Shown piece by piece: positions 10,893 through 23,840 of a DNA stretch of 64,000 bases. Location: contig QNGE01000116.1 of the NCBI GenBank assembly GCA_008508345.1, forward strand, positions 154,173 through 218,172, in the 5' to 3' direction. The notes under the pieces are model-generated. The model made no database searches and was not told where the DNA came from. It was given only the letters and a program-made list of their open reading frames with translations. This stretch comes from Paragonimus westermani (Eukaryota; Platyhelminthes; Trematoda; Plagiorchiida; Troglotrematidae). Numbering within the stretch: position 1 is the first letter of the stretch; every line of letters starts with the position of its first letter. Made by a program: the position numbers and the translations under genes.

Positions 10893-11810
10893 CTCATCGT
10901 CATCAGACAGCAATACATCAGTGGTTCACACTAATGCTTAACTGCCACATAACCATGAAGAAACAGCAAACCCTATATAGAAAGAGAGAAGGAAAAAAGA
11001 AGGCCACGGGAAGGGACCTAACTACTGAAAATGACAACGTCCATATTCAAACATTCAGCATCAAGGTGCCTACACCTTGCAAACGAACCGAGCTGCAAGT
11101 GAGAGTAAGGCGTCATCAGCGAGACAGCTTCCTTACGGCTTTCACTTCCTCGCGTCATTAAATGCATTCACTTCACAGACAACTCGGCCAAACAACGGCA
11201 ACATTCACGCCACTGAACTCGACTAGCCGCCAGCCACCGACTCTGAGTCGCGAGGGCCCCAGCCCAGGAGACGAACTCGATCTACAGTGGCCAACCCTTT
11301 GGTGAACGACTTCATTTCCCTACGCCAAGTCATTATCTGTCCACCTTGCACCTTACACCAGTCGGTCGCAGTGTCAGCGAAGAGTACTCGTTACAGGCTG
11401 GTGCCACACGATACGAGCGACTGAACGCAGACATCGGTGATCAACTACTTGTAGACGGTTCACGTCGTCTACCCTGAGCGGAAAAGTTTCGCTGCCGTAA
11501 AGTAATACGGCCCTCATGGTTGTCTTATATACGCGACCTTTAAGCTTCAGAGAAATACCTCTCTGTCGCCAGAGATTCCCCCATATTAGCGAATACCATC
11601 CTAGCCTTAGAGGTACGCATTTCTGTTTCATTCCCTCCGCCGCCGCCGTTGATGCAGCCTCCCAGGTATACAAACCGGTCGACACCCTCCATGACTACAT
11701 TATCTGACATCAAATCTAGGTGATCACAACAATATTGCAGGAGCACTTTTTCATTTTGAGGCTGCAAAGCGCATCCCGAAGTATTTAGCAGAACGCGAAA
11801 TAGTGTCTAG
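10893..11810 (-). pseudogene. RTE-like non-LTR retrotransposon, 3' half (subfamily B)
   Basis: On the minus strand, from about 11810 down, frames read GMRFAASK, RFVYLGGCI, SKARMVFAN, LWRQRGIS, LKGRVYK, VLLYGSET, then DHRCLRSVARI, the conserved region downstream of the RT catalytic core in trematode RTE-like elements. Further down, near 11230-11340, comes an MTWRREMKSF...RLLGWGPRD-type tail. The frame shifts at least once (between the frames ending near 11540 and starting near 11685) and carries stops. The non-coding 3' end runs to about 10893, where a CATCGTCATCAG run on the plus strand is the remains of a trinucleotide tail. The RT core is missing, so this is a 5'-truncated dead copy, a typical outcome of target-primed reverse transcription. 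Confidence 0.8.
10906..10949 (-). repeat. 3'-terminal 44 bp of RTE-like subfamily B
   Basis: This 44-bp segment is the exact reverse complement of 25214-25257, and in both places it abuts an ATG-type trinucleotide tail. It therefore marks the 3' end of the element whose coding remnants lie at 11.15-11.8 kb. Confidence 0.85.
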
Positions 11811-14416
11811 CAACGTATTGATATATCGTCTTCCTGATAAACCCTGGAAATCAGCTTCTAACCGCTCTTCCTACCTTACTGTTTGTTTTTTGATATTACT
11901 CACTGTTTGCTAGGGTTTCGTCACCACTCCTTAGTCATCAGTTATCTTTCCGAATGTCCCTTGAATATGCTAACTTCTCATGCAGGGACATTTGTTGCTT
12001 CGGATCCGACGTTTGACCCTTGTAATCCTTTCTCTCAGTTGAGATTCGTTGACAGTTCGCGAATAATGGCACTGTCATTTTAATGCCATGTTTTCTTCAT
12101 GGATGCTACCTACGTTATGAGCTAAGGGCAAATCAAACGGTGAGGTTGATTTATTACCAAAAAGTTTGAAATGCCTGGTGCCATGTTTAATGTTTTTTTT
12201 ATGTACACCGTACAATGCGCCGGACAGTTGGCCTACTGCACGTCTCAAACTTCTGTAATCGCACGACCCAAAATTTTGTTTCGACCTCCATGCGCCATTC
12301 ACGTGTCTCCAACTTTTCGAACAATAATATGTGGGCGTTTATTGACTATTCTAACAATGCGTCTATCCCCGTTGTGTAAGCATACACTGATCGCTTCAGC
12401 TGCGTAGACATGTGCACAGTATTGTTTACCTCCTATGAGGTATAGGGTCAAGCAGCAGATAGTAAGTTTTTTTTGTATGCTATTGTTATTAACAGACATG
12501 ATAGTTTATGGTCGTACACATCGAGGGCGACAAGGCTGGCTAACTATGAAGATTTACGACTCCAAACAACGTTACCAGATGAATTAGTAGAATGCGCTTA
12601 TTTGGAACGCCTGTTTTCCCTCTGTTCATACGATTGCGTGAGTAGCTGTTAAACGCATTTTTGTCAACCATGCCCGCTGTGGTTTCCTTTTTTTCTAATT
12701 CCAACTGAATCACCTCCTTCCGCTCCTCTTCTTTTTCAATGAAACACGATAGGCAACCATTTTGGCGACAATGGCATGTCTACAGCGATGTACTTTTTCT
12801 CGTAATTGTGCACTGTTAGGCCACGTCTGTTTCTTAATGCAACGCATCTTTTGAGTACATAATAACCCTCCAGGTGGGACACGCCATGTCCCAAGGTCGA
12901 TCACTCAGGTGTGGCTGGATGAATCACCGCTTCAAATGTCGGCTGTGGGTACACGTAGCATCAGTTGTGAAACTGAGGCGATGGTTGATTTAGATGTTTC
13001 GAGATGACAACTCAATACGAGGAACTGCGGAGGACCTTTGGCCTTCGTAACTGTAAGAAAACGATCGATATCACTCTTATGATAATTCAGTTGAAAGGCA
13101 ACAGAGGACTTACCTCCAAATGAAATAGTTAACGTGATGGAATAAGACATTATAATCGCTGCCTCTGGTGATGTACAGCCTCTTTGAGGACAACCCATTG
13201 AGATGATGACGAGGCGTGGGCCTTACTGTGCCCAGACCACCCGGGCTCTCCGTTTACTTCGGCACTACTCCATTATTATGATCTTTCATCTCCGGGCTTT
13301 TTGCTAGGTCGCCATTTCAGATTTTTGGTCGACCCCAGTATTCCCACGGCTGCATTCCGCAAAAACTGCTTTTCCAGCCCCTCTTAGCTGCGGCTGCTCA
13401 TGGTTGCTTATTGTCTACCGTGTCCCACATGGTTGATTTTTTCGCCACATCGACTTCCCGTTCTGAGAAACAGGTAGATGTGATTCGGTACTATAAAGAA
13501 ACACACTTGCGGACAGCGTTGCTGCTCGTAAAGCAGCAAGTAACACCGGCAACGGCCGTCCACCGTGTCCTAATGATTGAAACAGTTAGTTGACGCTGTG
13601 TATCAGATCTAATTTTTTCCTGTGATGCTGAAGTACCTTCTGGGATTAATTCCACTACTTCCGAGTTAAACCACTCCCCTTGTTTAAAATGCGTAAAGGG
13701 AAAACGGATATTTTCAGCCATTTTTCGTTTGAAGGCTCTCGTTGACAAACGGATTTGGGCTGACAGGTTTGTGTCTCGACTTCCTTCAGTGCCCTTGTCA
13801 GCTGGAGACTATTGTTCTGTAACTGACCTGCAATATGTGGCGTAGAAGTCTGATTAGTAGCAGTAGGGGTTTTTGGTTGAACGTAACCCACAGTTGATTG
13901 CAACCGTCACATTCACAGACTTCTCAGCAAGCCTCTTTTGAAGACAATCACTGTATTTGAGTTTCGCTGTCGTTAGAGTTCGCCACTTCTAGTCGTGGGA
14001 TCATCAACCGAAGTTAACAGGTCACTTGCTGTTTCCTCTTGCGGTGATCTATCAACCTGTACATCGCTCACACGCGAATGTGGTTGGACGTTTCGATAAG
14101 ATAACTCGACGGCGCCTAATGTGCGACCAACTTCCCAGTCGTCAACATAGTTGTTTCGTGAAATCATGAGCAGAGTTCTAGTCAAGACCGTAACAATGGT
14201 GTGCACGACTGACGAGTCCCAACAAAACAATAACCCATAAGTGTAAGTGGAAATGCAAAAGATGCGATCAAACGAGCGATTTTCAACTAATAAAGAAGTT
14301 GCTGTGCTTTCGGGTGTCGAATTTCAACCTTGCTCGAGAAAGCATTTATAGAGTTCATTGTATCTCTGCAGTGATGACTATCTACAATCTGCTGGTTGAC
14401 TCGAACCTCCGAAAAC
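11811..14416. other. intron sequence with one weak repeat
   Basis: Apart from the diverged dispersed repeat at about 12862-12970, nothing recognisable was seen. Open frames are short and unsupported. Confidence 0.45.
12862..12970 (+). repeat. dispersed repeat, copy B
   Basis: This is a diverged copy of 4915-5040. Shared blocks include CCCAAGG, GGATGAATCACCGCTTC and GTCGG in the same order. It is shorter than copy A because of several small gaps. Confidence 0.5.
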
Positions 14417-15216
14417 ACAGCTATTCCAGTTGGAACGGCGGTGATCGACTAATTCAGGTCAAGCCGCTCGGTCCCATCGTCACAGTGTTTCGGTCAACAT
14501 GGTCCACGATCGATAACACCTGGTTGCCCACACACGTCTCTGTAGGCGTTACGGCGCTTGAAAGGCAATGCTCGGTTGAGAACCAGCATGCATCGGTGTG
14601 TGCAAATGGACAAAGTAAAAATGCGATATCCCCCTAACGCATTATGTCATCGCGATAGTTTTTTTGCCAATCGGCAGACTAAAAGGCTGATCAAAACCTA
14701 GCAATTTTCCATAGAATCTGAGGCACGTCATGCTGTTTTTGGGTTTATCGCGCCATTTTCGGACTCTGATGAGACATATAGTCATGCTGTCAAAACAACA
14801 AGCACTGTTTGGCACCTCATCACTGAATCGTGTCGTCCTGCTTCCTGTCAACATGTCTTATTTGACCACTATCTATGACGAAAGCAACTGGTTGCCTTAT
14901 CGAGATCGGCATGGACAGCTCGTTCGTAAATGCTGTCCAGGTTGAGGTGCTTTGTTTTCTGGAAACCTGCTTCGTCCTGAAAAACGATATATCCGTTTAA
15001 TTTGAATCGACATAAAACGTTCGTTTTGGTTGGGTTGTTACGATCTAAGATAACATGTCGATACATGTGAGTACTGGTCGAACTGGAGGCGTAACGTATT
15101 CCTTAGGAATATCGTGTTTGTTCGCATACTGACTTCTCTAGCACTGTACAGACTGTAAGTGTAGATGCTTCACCGAAGGCACGTCGGACTCGTGGGCCCT
15201 GGAGTGACTAATTTGA

Positions 15217-15247
<31 letters not shown>

Positions 15248-15779
15248 CACTCTATATGACTGGGTCTGTTCATGTTGAGTTATGTTGGATTACACTTTTC
15301 TCAGTTCAGTTTGATGGATAGCAGTCGCACACAGCTTGGTCTGAACGAGTTTATCACGCTGGGACCAGATCGTTCTTTTGAAACGCAAGTAAGTGAATGG
15401 CGTGCCGGTAATCTGGCAACTGAACAGCCTATTGAACTGGTTTCTTAGGCCGCCTTTGGTGGAAGTGTGGAAACGCGTGGGTCCGCGGTCGGTTGCCTGT
15501 TACAACGGACAGTATTCATGATCTGCAAAGAAATGGTTGACAACGCACATCAACAGATGACTGTTCCAATAGTGACGTTCGCCGACGTTTGCTACCTCAA
15601 ACGCAGGATTTACACGGAACGTCCGCAATCACCAGAGGAACACAAAATGGTCATATTCTCGGGATGCAATGCAACTTTGCAATGTGTGCTGTTTTCATGC
15701 CTAAGGAGAATGCTTTTGTGCAAGCAAAGCCACGGATATCATTGTCATCATCTCTTGTGAATTTATGGTTTAAATCCTA
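14417..15779 (+). repeat. left arm of a 1,363-bp inverted repeat
   Basis: Every base I compared, including the outer 220 bp, the coding-frame shadows and a dinucleotide tract, is the reverse complement of 15935-17297 with no gap (paired positions sum to 31714). Outside 14417 the pairing stops at once. Open frames inside (up to 97 codons) are mirrored on both arms and match no family I know. Confidence 0.95.
15217..15247 (+). repeat. (TC)7 T(GT)8 microsatellite in the left palindrome arm
   Basis: This compound dinucleotide tract is matched exactly, repeat number for repeat number, at 16467-16497 in the right arm. Because microsatellites mutate fast, equal length argues that the two arms are very recent copies, are being homogenised, or are an artefact. 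Confidence 0.9.
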
Positions 15780-15934
15780 GTGCTCTCTTATCAGTGGAAC
15801 AGCACACCTCTGGCGGTAATCGGCAGATTACTGTACCTAACGGCTGAATCAGTTGATAATTTTAAAATGTTACTCGGCCGGTGCATACGTAGCATATACC
15901 TGACAATATAATTTTACTGATCGACACCCTAGCN
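15780..15934. other. 155-bp spacer of the palindrome, with a single N
   Basis: This is the unpaired centre between the arms. Its last base, 15934, is an N directly before the right arm, the only N in the window apart from the terminal gap. It therefore marks uncertain sequence or an assembly join at the exact inner edge of the inverted repeat. Confidence 0.95.
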
Positions 15935-16466
15935 TAGGATTTAAACCATAAATTCACAAGAGATGATGACAATGATATCCGTGGCTTTGCTTGCACAAAA
16001 GCATTCTCCTTAGGCATGAAAACAGCACACATTGCAAAGTTGCATTGCATCCCGAGAATATGACCATTTTGTGTTCCTCTGGTGATTGCGGACGTTCCGT
16101 GTAAATCCTGCGTTTGAGGTAGCAAACGTCGGCGAACGTCACTATTGGAACAGTCATCTGTTGATGTGCGTTGTCAACCATTTCTTTGCAGATCATGAAT
16201 ACTGTCCGTTGTAACAGGCAACCGACCGCGGACCCACGCGTTTCCACACTTCCACCAAAGGCGGCCTAAGAAACCAGTTCAATAGGCTGTTCAGTTGCCA
16301 GATTACCGGCACGCCATTCACTTACTTGCGTTTCAAAAGAACGATCTGGTCCCAGCGTGATAAACTCGTTCAGACCAAGCTGTGTGCGACTGCTATCCAT
16401 CAAACTGAACTGAGAAAAGTGTAATCCAACATAACTCAACATGAACAGACCCAGTCATATAGAGTG

Positions 16467-16497
<31 letters not shown>

Positions 16498-17297
16498 TCA
16501 AATTAGTCACTCCAGGGCCCACGAGTCCGACGTGCCTTCGGTGAAGCATCTACACTTACAGTCTGTACAGTGCTAGAGAAGTCAGTATGCGAACAAACAC
16601 GATATTCCTAAGGAATACGTTACGCCTCCAGTTCGACCAGTACTCACATGTATCGACATGTTATCTTAGATCGTAACAACCCAACCAAAACGAACGTTTT
16701 ATGTCGATTCAAATTAAACGGATATATCGTTTTTCAGGACGAAGCAGGTTTCCAGAAAACAAAGCACCTCAACCTGGACAGCATTTACGAACGAGCTGTC
16801 CATGCCGATCTCGATAAGGCAACCAGTTGCTTTCGTCATAGATAGTGGTCAAATAAGACATGTTGACAGGAAGCAGGACGACACGATTCAGTGATGAGGT
16901 GCCAAACAGTGCTTGTTGTTTTGACAGCATGACTATATGTCTCATCAGAGTCCGAAAATGGCGCGATAAACCCAAAAACAGCATGACGTGCCTCAGATTC
17001 TATGGAAAATTGCTAGGTTTTGATCAGCCTTTTAGTCTGCCGATTGGCAAAAAAACTATCGCGATGACATAATGCGTTAGGGGGATATCGCATTTTTACT
17101 TTGTCCATTTGCACACACCGATGCATGCTGGTTCTCAACCGAGCATTGCCTTTCAAGCGCCGTAACGCCTACAGAGACGTGTGTGGGCAACCAGGTGTTA
17201 TCGATCGTGGACCATGTTGACCGAAACACTGTGACGATGGGACCGAGCGGCTTGACCTGAATTAGTCGATCACCGCCGTTCCAACTGGAATAGCTGT
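15935..17297 (-). repeat. right arm of the 1,363-bp inverted repeat
   Basis: Reverse complement of 14417-15779. It ends at 17297 within TAGCTGT, after which the flanks are unrelated. No terminal motif, target-site duplication or transposase frame was seen that would make this a known transposon class. Confidence 0.95.
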
Positions 17298-20200
17298 CTT
17301 CAGCTGTTTGTTGAAGCCGCTAGCTTACCCGACTCGGTTGGTTTACTTGTTTCTGGTGAGCCGTCTAATCTGGGCTCCGGATTCTGTATCAAGGTCTCCA
17401 CTTCGTGGACGATTGGCATTACTGTAGCAACTTCAGCCATGCCCTTAGTTAAGTGGTCGGTCAAACTGCTACTGAAGCGGCAATCGCTAGGGCACCTGAG
17501 ACTGGGCTTGCTCGACCTTTCCGGCCATTTAGTCAATGACGGTGCCGAAGCCTATGCCAATCGAAGTGGGTCGCTCATATGTCAGAATGCCAGTTTGTCA
17601 GATGTACTGTCTGTGCGCGTTTTGCGTCATGCTATTACCCACTCTCTCAGTGCTCAGCGCGTACCTGTTATCCCGCAGTTCCGTGGTGAGAAATCGCGAG
17701 GTCAGTTTTCAACTCGTTCCTACCTCATAGGTGTTGTTCGTTGGTTGATGTACTAACGGCAGTCACGACTTGCATGACAAGTGAAGGTTTGCTTCCACAG
17801 AAGAAGTGCATGAATTACGTGGACCACAAACGCAGAACACAAACTTTAAAGCTTACTTCAATGGGGCCTTTCCGGCTTCGTGACTGGGCCCGAAGCACAC
17901 TGAACATCTTTGTTCGAGGGCGCTGTCTGATATGGCAAGGAATAGAAGACAGTGGCGTTTATGCTGTGAATGCGTGTATCGTTGTGAATTTTTGTTCTCT
18001 CTTCCCCTACACTATTTTCCTTCACCGTACGCAGTATTTTTTTCTCATACTGTGATATGTTTGCCATTCCCTGTGGTTTTGTTACGGCCACTTCAGACGT
18101 GTTGGTAATTACAGTGGATATACTGGAATTATGATTAGTCCTTTAGGTATTCTAACCAATAGGAATTTGGAAGCAGTAGTGTACGAAATGTGAATACACT
18201 GAATTTTATAATAACGTCTTTAGCTGATATTCTCTTCCTATAATTTTGCCATGGGCCGTGTAACTGGGGCTGTCGGTGTCAGTGGATCAATCATCTTCCG
18301 TGGTTGATTACTAAGTGGTTATTGTTTCTGACGTCAAGTCTAAACCTAAAGGAGTTTTTTCAGCGTCCTAGCGATAAATTTTCTACCACGTGACAAATTA
18401 GGTCACGTATGTGATGAGTTGGCTAATGACAGATTGCCCAAACCTAGATAACAGCATGCTTGGATGCCGCTGCCACTGACTGCGTTTACCGATTGCGGTT
18501 CTTACAATCGGTTCAGTTCGTTTTCGATAGTGGAATTTCTGCCAGGAAAATGGGAGTGATTTATCAGATATGTTGGTCAATTCAGTCTCTTCCAAAGTGC
18601 CTGTGGAGCAATCTGGTTACTTTTCATTATTAGCCTCCAAGGGGAACCCTTCAGTTTTGCCTTGAGGCCTTTTCACTTCCATTTTAATTCATCAGCCGTA
18701 GACTACATTGTGTGACTGCGAATAGGCACGCAAGTTCACATCTGAACTTCGAAAAGCTTGTGCTTACGCTTGCTCCATTCAATAGCCTGACGGCTACAGT
18801 TTGTATTGTCGTAAACAATAATTTGATAGTGTTATTGTAAGGCGTCTGAAGGTAATTGACGCGAAAAAGTGATCGTGCTGTTGTTGCTGGTGGCACACGT
18901 GAACGAACACGAGAACGGCACCTTACCGTGATCAGTACTATCTAATCGTCGATGAGACAAGTATCGACGTGATTGTGCCAATTGATTGTCGTGTTCTTAT
19001 TGCGTTACCAAGTTGGTACTTGAGTGTCATGATACTTTTTTCCGTGCACGGGCTGAACAACAACACATTGGTGTCCAAACAAGACTTAATCATGAGCTTC
19101 CCACGTCATACCTCTCTGTTCACCCATAGTGGTCTGTGTACCTGCAAGTTATTTTCAGTTCATATGATGGGGGACTTTCAACCCTCTGATCACCATTTAG
19201 TTCTCAACCTTTGACAACACGTATCCAAAATGCTGTACTGTACTTTCGATTCGGGCTGGCGAGCAAGGCTGCTTGCATCGTACCGTTTACCGATTGTGTT
19301 TGATTAGCATCACAATGAATTGTTCCAAACCGTCCATGGCATTTCAACTTTCATTATTTTTATTTTGAAAAGAGTGAGTAGTAGAACGTAAGATGTCTTG
19401 TACGAGAACATTTTTTTCTTCTCTCACCACCTGTTACACTTACAGTGTTGCATAACAGGCAGCCTCGTTTGCAAGTAGTATAGTGCGTAAATTCGGGAAC
19501 TTAGGGATAGGCCTCAAAACCAGGAAGACGAAGGACCAGAAGCGACTATTGGAGTAGTGTATACGCATGATGGGGAACGTGCCACCAGGACAAATGATAG
19601 TGTACTGCTACCCAGTATGTGTGAACACACATGAGGCATGCAAATGAGTGCATGTTTTGACATAACCTGTACGGGATTTCTTGCAATAGAGAACCTCACA
19701 GGCCAAGCGTCTTTTGCTGTTAAACCAACTGTAGGCGGACGTTGAAACTAGAGGTGAAAACAATAAGTCCGATGATGGCAAAACACTGACGTTTTGGACA
19801 CAATAGGACGATGATATCATTGCCGTCAATGTTGGTACTAATGTGGCAATCTCATGAAATACGAGCCAAAGGTTTACTGGTGAAACTTTGTCAGAATCAC
19901 GTGGATAGTGGAGTTTTGAATCGCAAAATTCGAGCTGAACTCTTCGGTTAACGCGTGGTGAAGACCTAAGTAAATGTAGTGTGGAATAAAATATAGTGTG
20001 ACGAAGTAGCCGAATAAGTGATTAACTGGTGGAAAGCGAGTAGTGTTTTTGTATAGGATGCCTACTGTTCCACTACTCGGTCTTTGAAGTTCCCATTATT
20101 GAACGCAACCGGTTTCAAAATCGGCTGTCAATCGCAGTGTTGCGAGTGCGAGCCGTGGTTTTTATAATTACCCCTGTCTAGTCATTGGCTGTGTCCAGGC

Positions 20201-23200
20201 TCGTGGCCTGAGACAACTCAGTGGTACTGAAGCCCGTTTACCAATCACGTGATCGTGTATGTAAGCCCATTTCTTTCGATTGTCACTGTCTCGCTTCGGA
20301 CGGTCTTACTGTACCCAACTCACATATGGTCTTTTGTGCCGTTGATTGCGAACACATTGTAATGTAATGTGTTTGGTTCTGTCGCCTCTAAGTTTCTGAA
20401 GATATTAACTTAAACGCGATATACGTGAATTCTGATTCTCTCGGTTTCTCCTGGACATGCACTCACGCGTGATCCTGAAGTATGATGTGTCTACCGACAA
20501 CAGTCTGGCGCATTCGTTGGTGGAAATGTTCAAACCCCATTTAAATTGAATAGGACGCGGCCATGTTGTGTGATCTACAGAAAACTTCGCTTTGGGCTGA
20601 TATACGAATCTATCATTCCTGCGTTTCTCACTAGATGATTTGACCGATTAGCCTGTTCATCTATGGAGCCCGAGAACGATTTACAAAACTGTTTATGAGT
20701 ATGCACTTCAGCAGCGTCCAGAGCATTGTTCCTGTTTGAGTAGGTCGATGTTTCCTAACTAACGTGTACTTCAAGGACAACGTATCAGTAAGTACTGACC
20801 AACTGTAAAGGTGGAAAGCTTCTCTTCCTGGTTATGGAACACGCCAATCAATGATGTCTGCCTTGCCATCATATGTACATTTCACGCTATTATTTATGAA
20901 AGTACTAATTCGCTTCATTGCGTGTCGCCAGGCAGCACGCGTTTATCGCCAACTTCCCTAGACAACTGGCATATCGACCGATTGATTTTTGCCGTTTGAA
21001 TTTGGCTAGCGAAACCGTGGATGGTGACCTGTGCTAGAGGTTTCGTGTGAAAGGGTTGCAGATAGGGATTTGTCACATTAGTTGTATCAAAACTAAATGA
21101 CCCCACAGACAGTAGAGCAATTTATTGATCTTGTTTCTATAAGTGGTTCGCGATGAAAACACCAACACCCGCACAGAAGTTTAATGACAAGCATTAAGTT
21201 TGCAGTCGCTTATTTATAGGTATTCATATAGATCCATATGTGTACTTCGGATCGCCAAAGAAGCATCAACTCAAACAATTGTTGCATGTCAAAGGGCCTT
21301 CTCGCTTTCACGTGACCAATGCAGTAGTGGACTGGTCGGTTTCCACTACGTTTGGGCCAGCAACTGCGATTGTGTGCGGCTCGTTATACCACAGCACGAG
21401 GACGCCCATCAGGGTCATTCATTGCTGTGGTCTCACATCGCTGTCACATATTCGTTGAATACACGTGCACACAAACTGGTGTAAGTGTATCGGTGCTAAC
21501 TCCCGGAATTGACGTACGGTATAAACCATAGTTATCAGTGACGGACTAAACTGTTTCGACCATTTACCCCATCTATACGCTTTTCTTTAACTCTTTCAGT
21601 CTGTTGAGTAACGGATATTTTCTGTTCCTTCTCTCTCATCCCATTCGGCGGTTTCGGTTGCTTTCTTTTGATCTGGTACTGGATTGTGCGGTATAGTCTT
21701 CACTTTACACGTTTGTCTATATCAGTGAAATTTGACTCTTGCCTTTTGTATCGCAAGCTGCCTGCTGCTGTTTAACATGACGGACCACATATGGACTATG
21801 TATGGATTACGTACTTCGAAAGACATTTGTTTGAAGCTGCAGTCATGTAATTGACTACTCTGTCTGTCCTTGCCGCGCCTAGAAATTTCCAGGTGTTCGT
21901 CTACGTCACATTTACTGTTATGCAGCATACTAGGTTACACAGCCTGGATGTTGTTGTCAGACTGCCCAAAAGTGGGGCAGAAACAATCAGGCTATTCGGA
22001 ACTCGGACTGTTAGTCATACGATTCGTGACCGCCCTGGTTATCTCCGAGGCAGCTTAATTCAGCACAAATAGTTTGTTTTAGCTCATCAACTAGGAAAAA
22101 GTGTTGAAAATGGGATTGGTGTGAAATGAGTTTAGTTTAGTCACCGTTGAGCCCATTAAGTCACATGATATATTCAACAATTTGTGCGCACGTATGCACT
22201 GACAACTAATCCCAACTTAGTCGTCAATACGTGATGTGTTTGGAATCTAGTACTTGCGTGTTGTGATCGTTTCGGATTTTGGACGTTGGCGCAACTATGT
22301 TGTTATTTCTAACCCTGTTCGATATCACGTGTGGTTTGGAGACAACATTTCGCTCATTTCACCTCCGTCAGGCGGTGCTTGTTTTGACGGAACACGCGTC
22401 GGACTTCTCAGCCTGGACTTCAACTAACCAACCAGTCAACTCCATCAGACGTCCGATGGTTAATTGATTTTGGTATCACGTGATTTCGTCAAGGTTCGGT
22501 TTGCGCGCGCATTTTTGTCCATCTATTGAGTGTGTCTCGAAACGCACTGGACGTTAGTACGCTGCTTGCAAACTGTGGGTTGGTTCACCCGAATATATGG
22601 CTCCTCAGTTCGCTGCTGAGCCCGTTCGTTCCAGTGTGATTTATTTACTGATCAATTATGTGCTACGCTGCCCGCCAAAAAGCCTGCTACTATATGAACA
22701 CAACAAACACTGTATTCGTGTCGCCTACTTTTTTAGGCTGCTATCGTAATATTCTTGTCAAATAGTAGACGTATGGGGCCACCCGGTTGTTCGTCAGTAT
22801 TGACGCCATTTTTTAATATGACGTGTTGATTTTTGTGGTCTAACTGCTGTTGCCTAGTAGACATCAAGATATCACAACTAGAACACTGTCGCTTATATTT
22901 TTGAGAAGTTTGTGAGGGGCGTGGAAGAAACAACCGCTACAGAAGTATAATTTCACATTGGAAAGTTGTTCTTGGGAAGTAGAAATTGGGGACCATCTAT
23001 ACAGCGCTCCGGTATGTTCTTGACAAGGGAGTCGAGCATAGCTCGGCTCAGTTTTAGCTATTCTGCGCACACGACAATCTTTGACTTCGCTACAAATTCC
23101 CATATTGCAATGTCTGCATATGCATGCTGGGCCAATGCACTGCACTCGAGTTTAGGACGGGACTGCAGGCTGGCCCGTCCAGCAGATGTAACCCGCGAAG

Positions 23201-23763
23201 TGAGACAGACTGTGTCGTAGGACAGCTATGATAAATACTCTCACTGGAGACTGACTTCCGTTGGCACATGACATGGTAACTGACCATGAAAGCCTCCGTG
23301 ATTTACTAACGTACTTGGAATTTTGTTTGCCATCCGTTATATCAGTTTGTTCACCTCCGCAACTATGGATGCACTTCACATCGTCAGCAATTGCGCATCG
23401 CTGAGTTTCCTTCTAATGCGTATCACGCAATTTTCAAGTTAATAAAATCTGTTTTGATCCGTGGTTGTACGCAGTCTATTAGGGCAGCTATAAACCTCTG
23501 TGCACGAACAGTTACCGTTAGCAGTTAACAGTCAGTAATGGTGTGGCATAAACAATTAAATGAGACTACAATATAAACAAAGGAAAGTTCAAGAAAGGGT
23601 TCATAGTGTCAATTCACAATATGTTACGTGCAACGAATGTGAGGAATGTTCTGTCAGTATTTAATGCAATCAATCCATAGGGATATAGATAGAGAGACCT
23701 ACAGTACGACAGTTCGGTCATTGGGATATCGACATGTGAACAACCGGAAATGACAGTACGAGC
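17298..23763. other. intron sequence, nothing recognised
   Basis: About 6.5 kb on both strands gives only short open frames with no family resemblance, and no RNA gene or long repeat was noticed by eye. Old, strongly decayed transposon sequence is likely but cannot be shown. Confidence 0.4.
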
Positions 23764-23840
23764 GGTCGCCTGTGGCTTAGTGGCACAGCCGGTAACGTCA
23801 GTCTATTGGGTGTGACGGTTCGCGGGTTCATGCCTCTCCG
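23764..23840 (+). repeat. tRNA-like SINE head (pol III boxes A and B)
   Basis: A box-like TGGCTTAGTGG at 23773-23783 is followed about 40 bp later by GGTTCATGCC at 23825-23834, close to the B-box consensus. The spacing suits an internal RNA polymerase III promoter. The acceptor and anticodon arms do not form a convincing functional tRNA, so a tRNA-derived SINE is more likely. Confidence 0.4.

Noticed and set aside
15467..15760. 97-codon frame mirrored in both palindrome arms
   Set aside because: Present twice only because of the inverted repeat; overlapping frames are equally open and none resembles a known protein.
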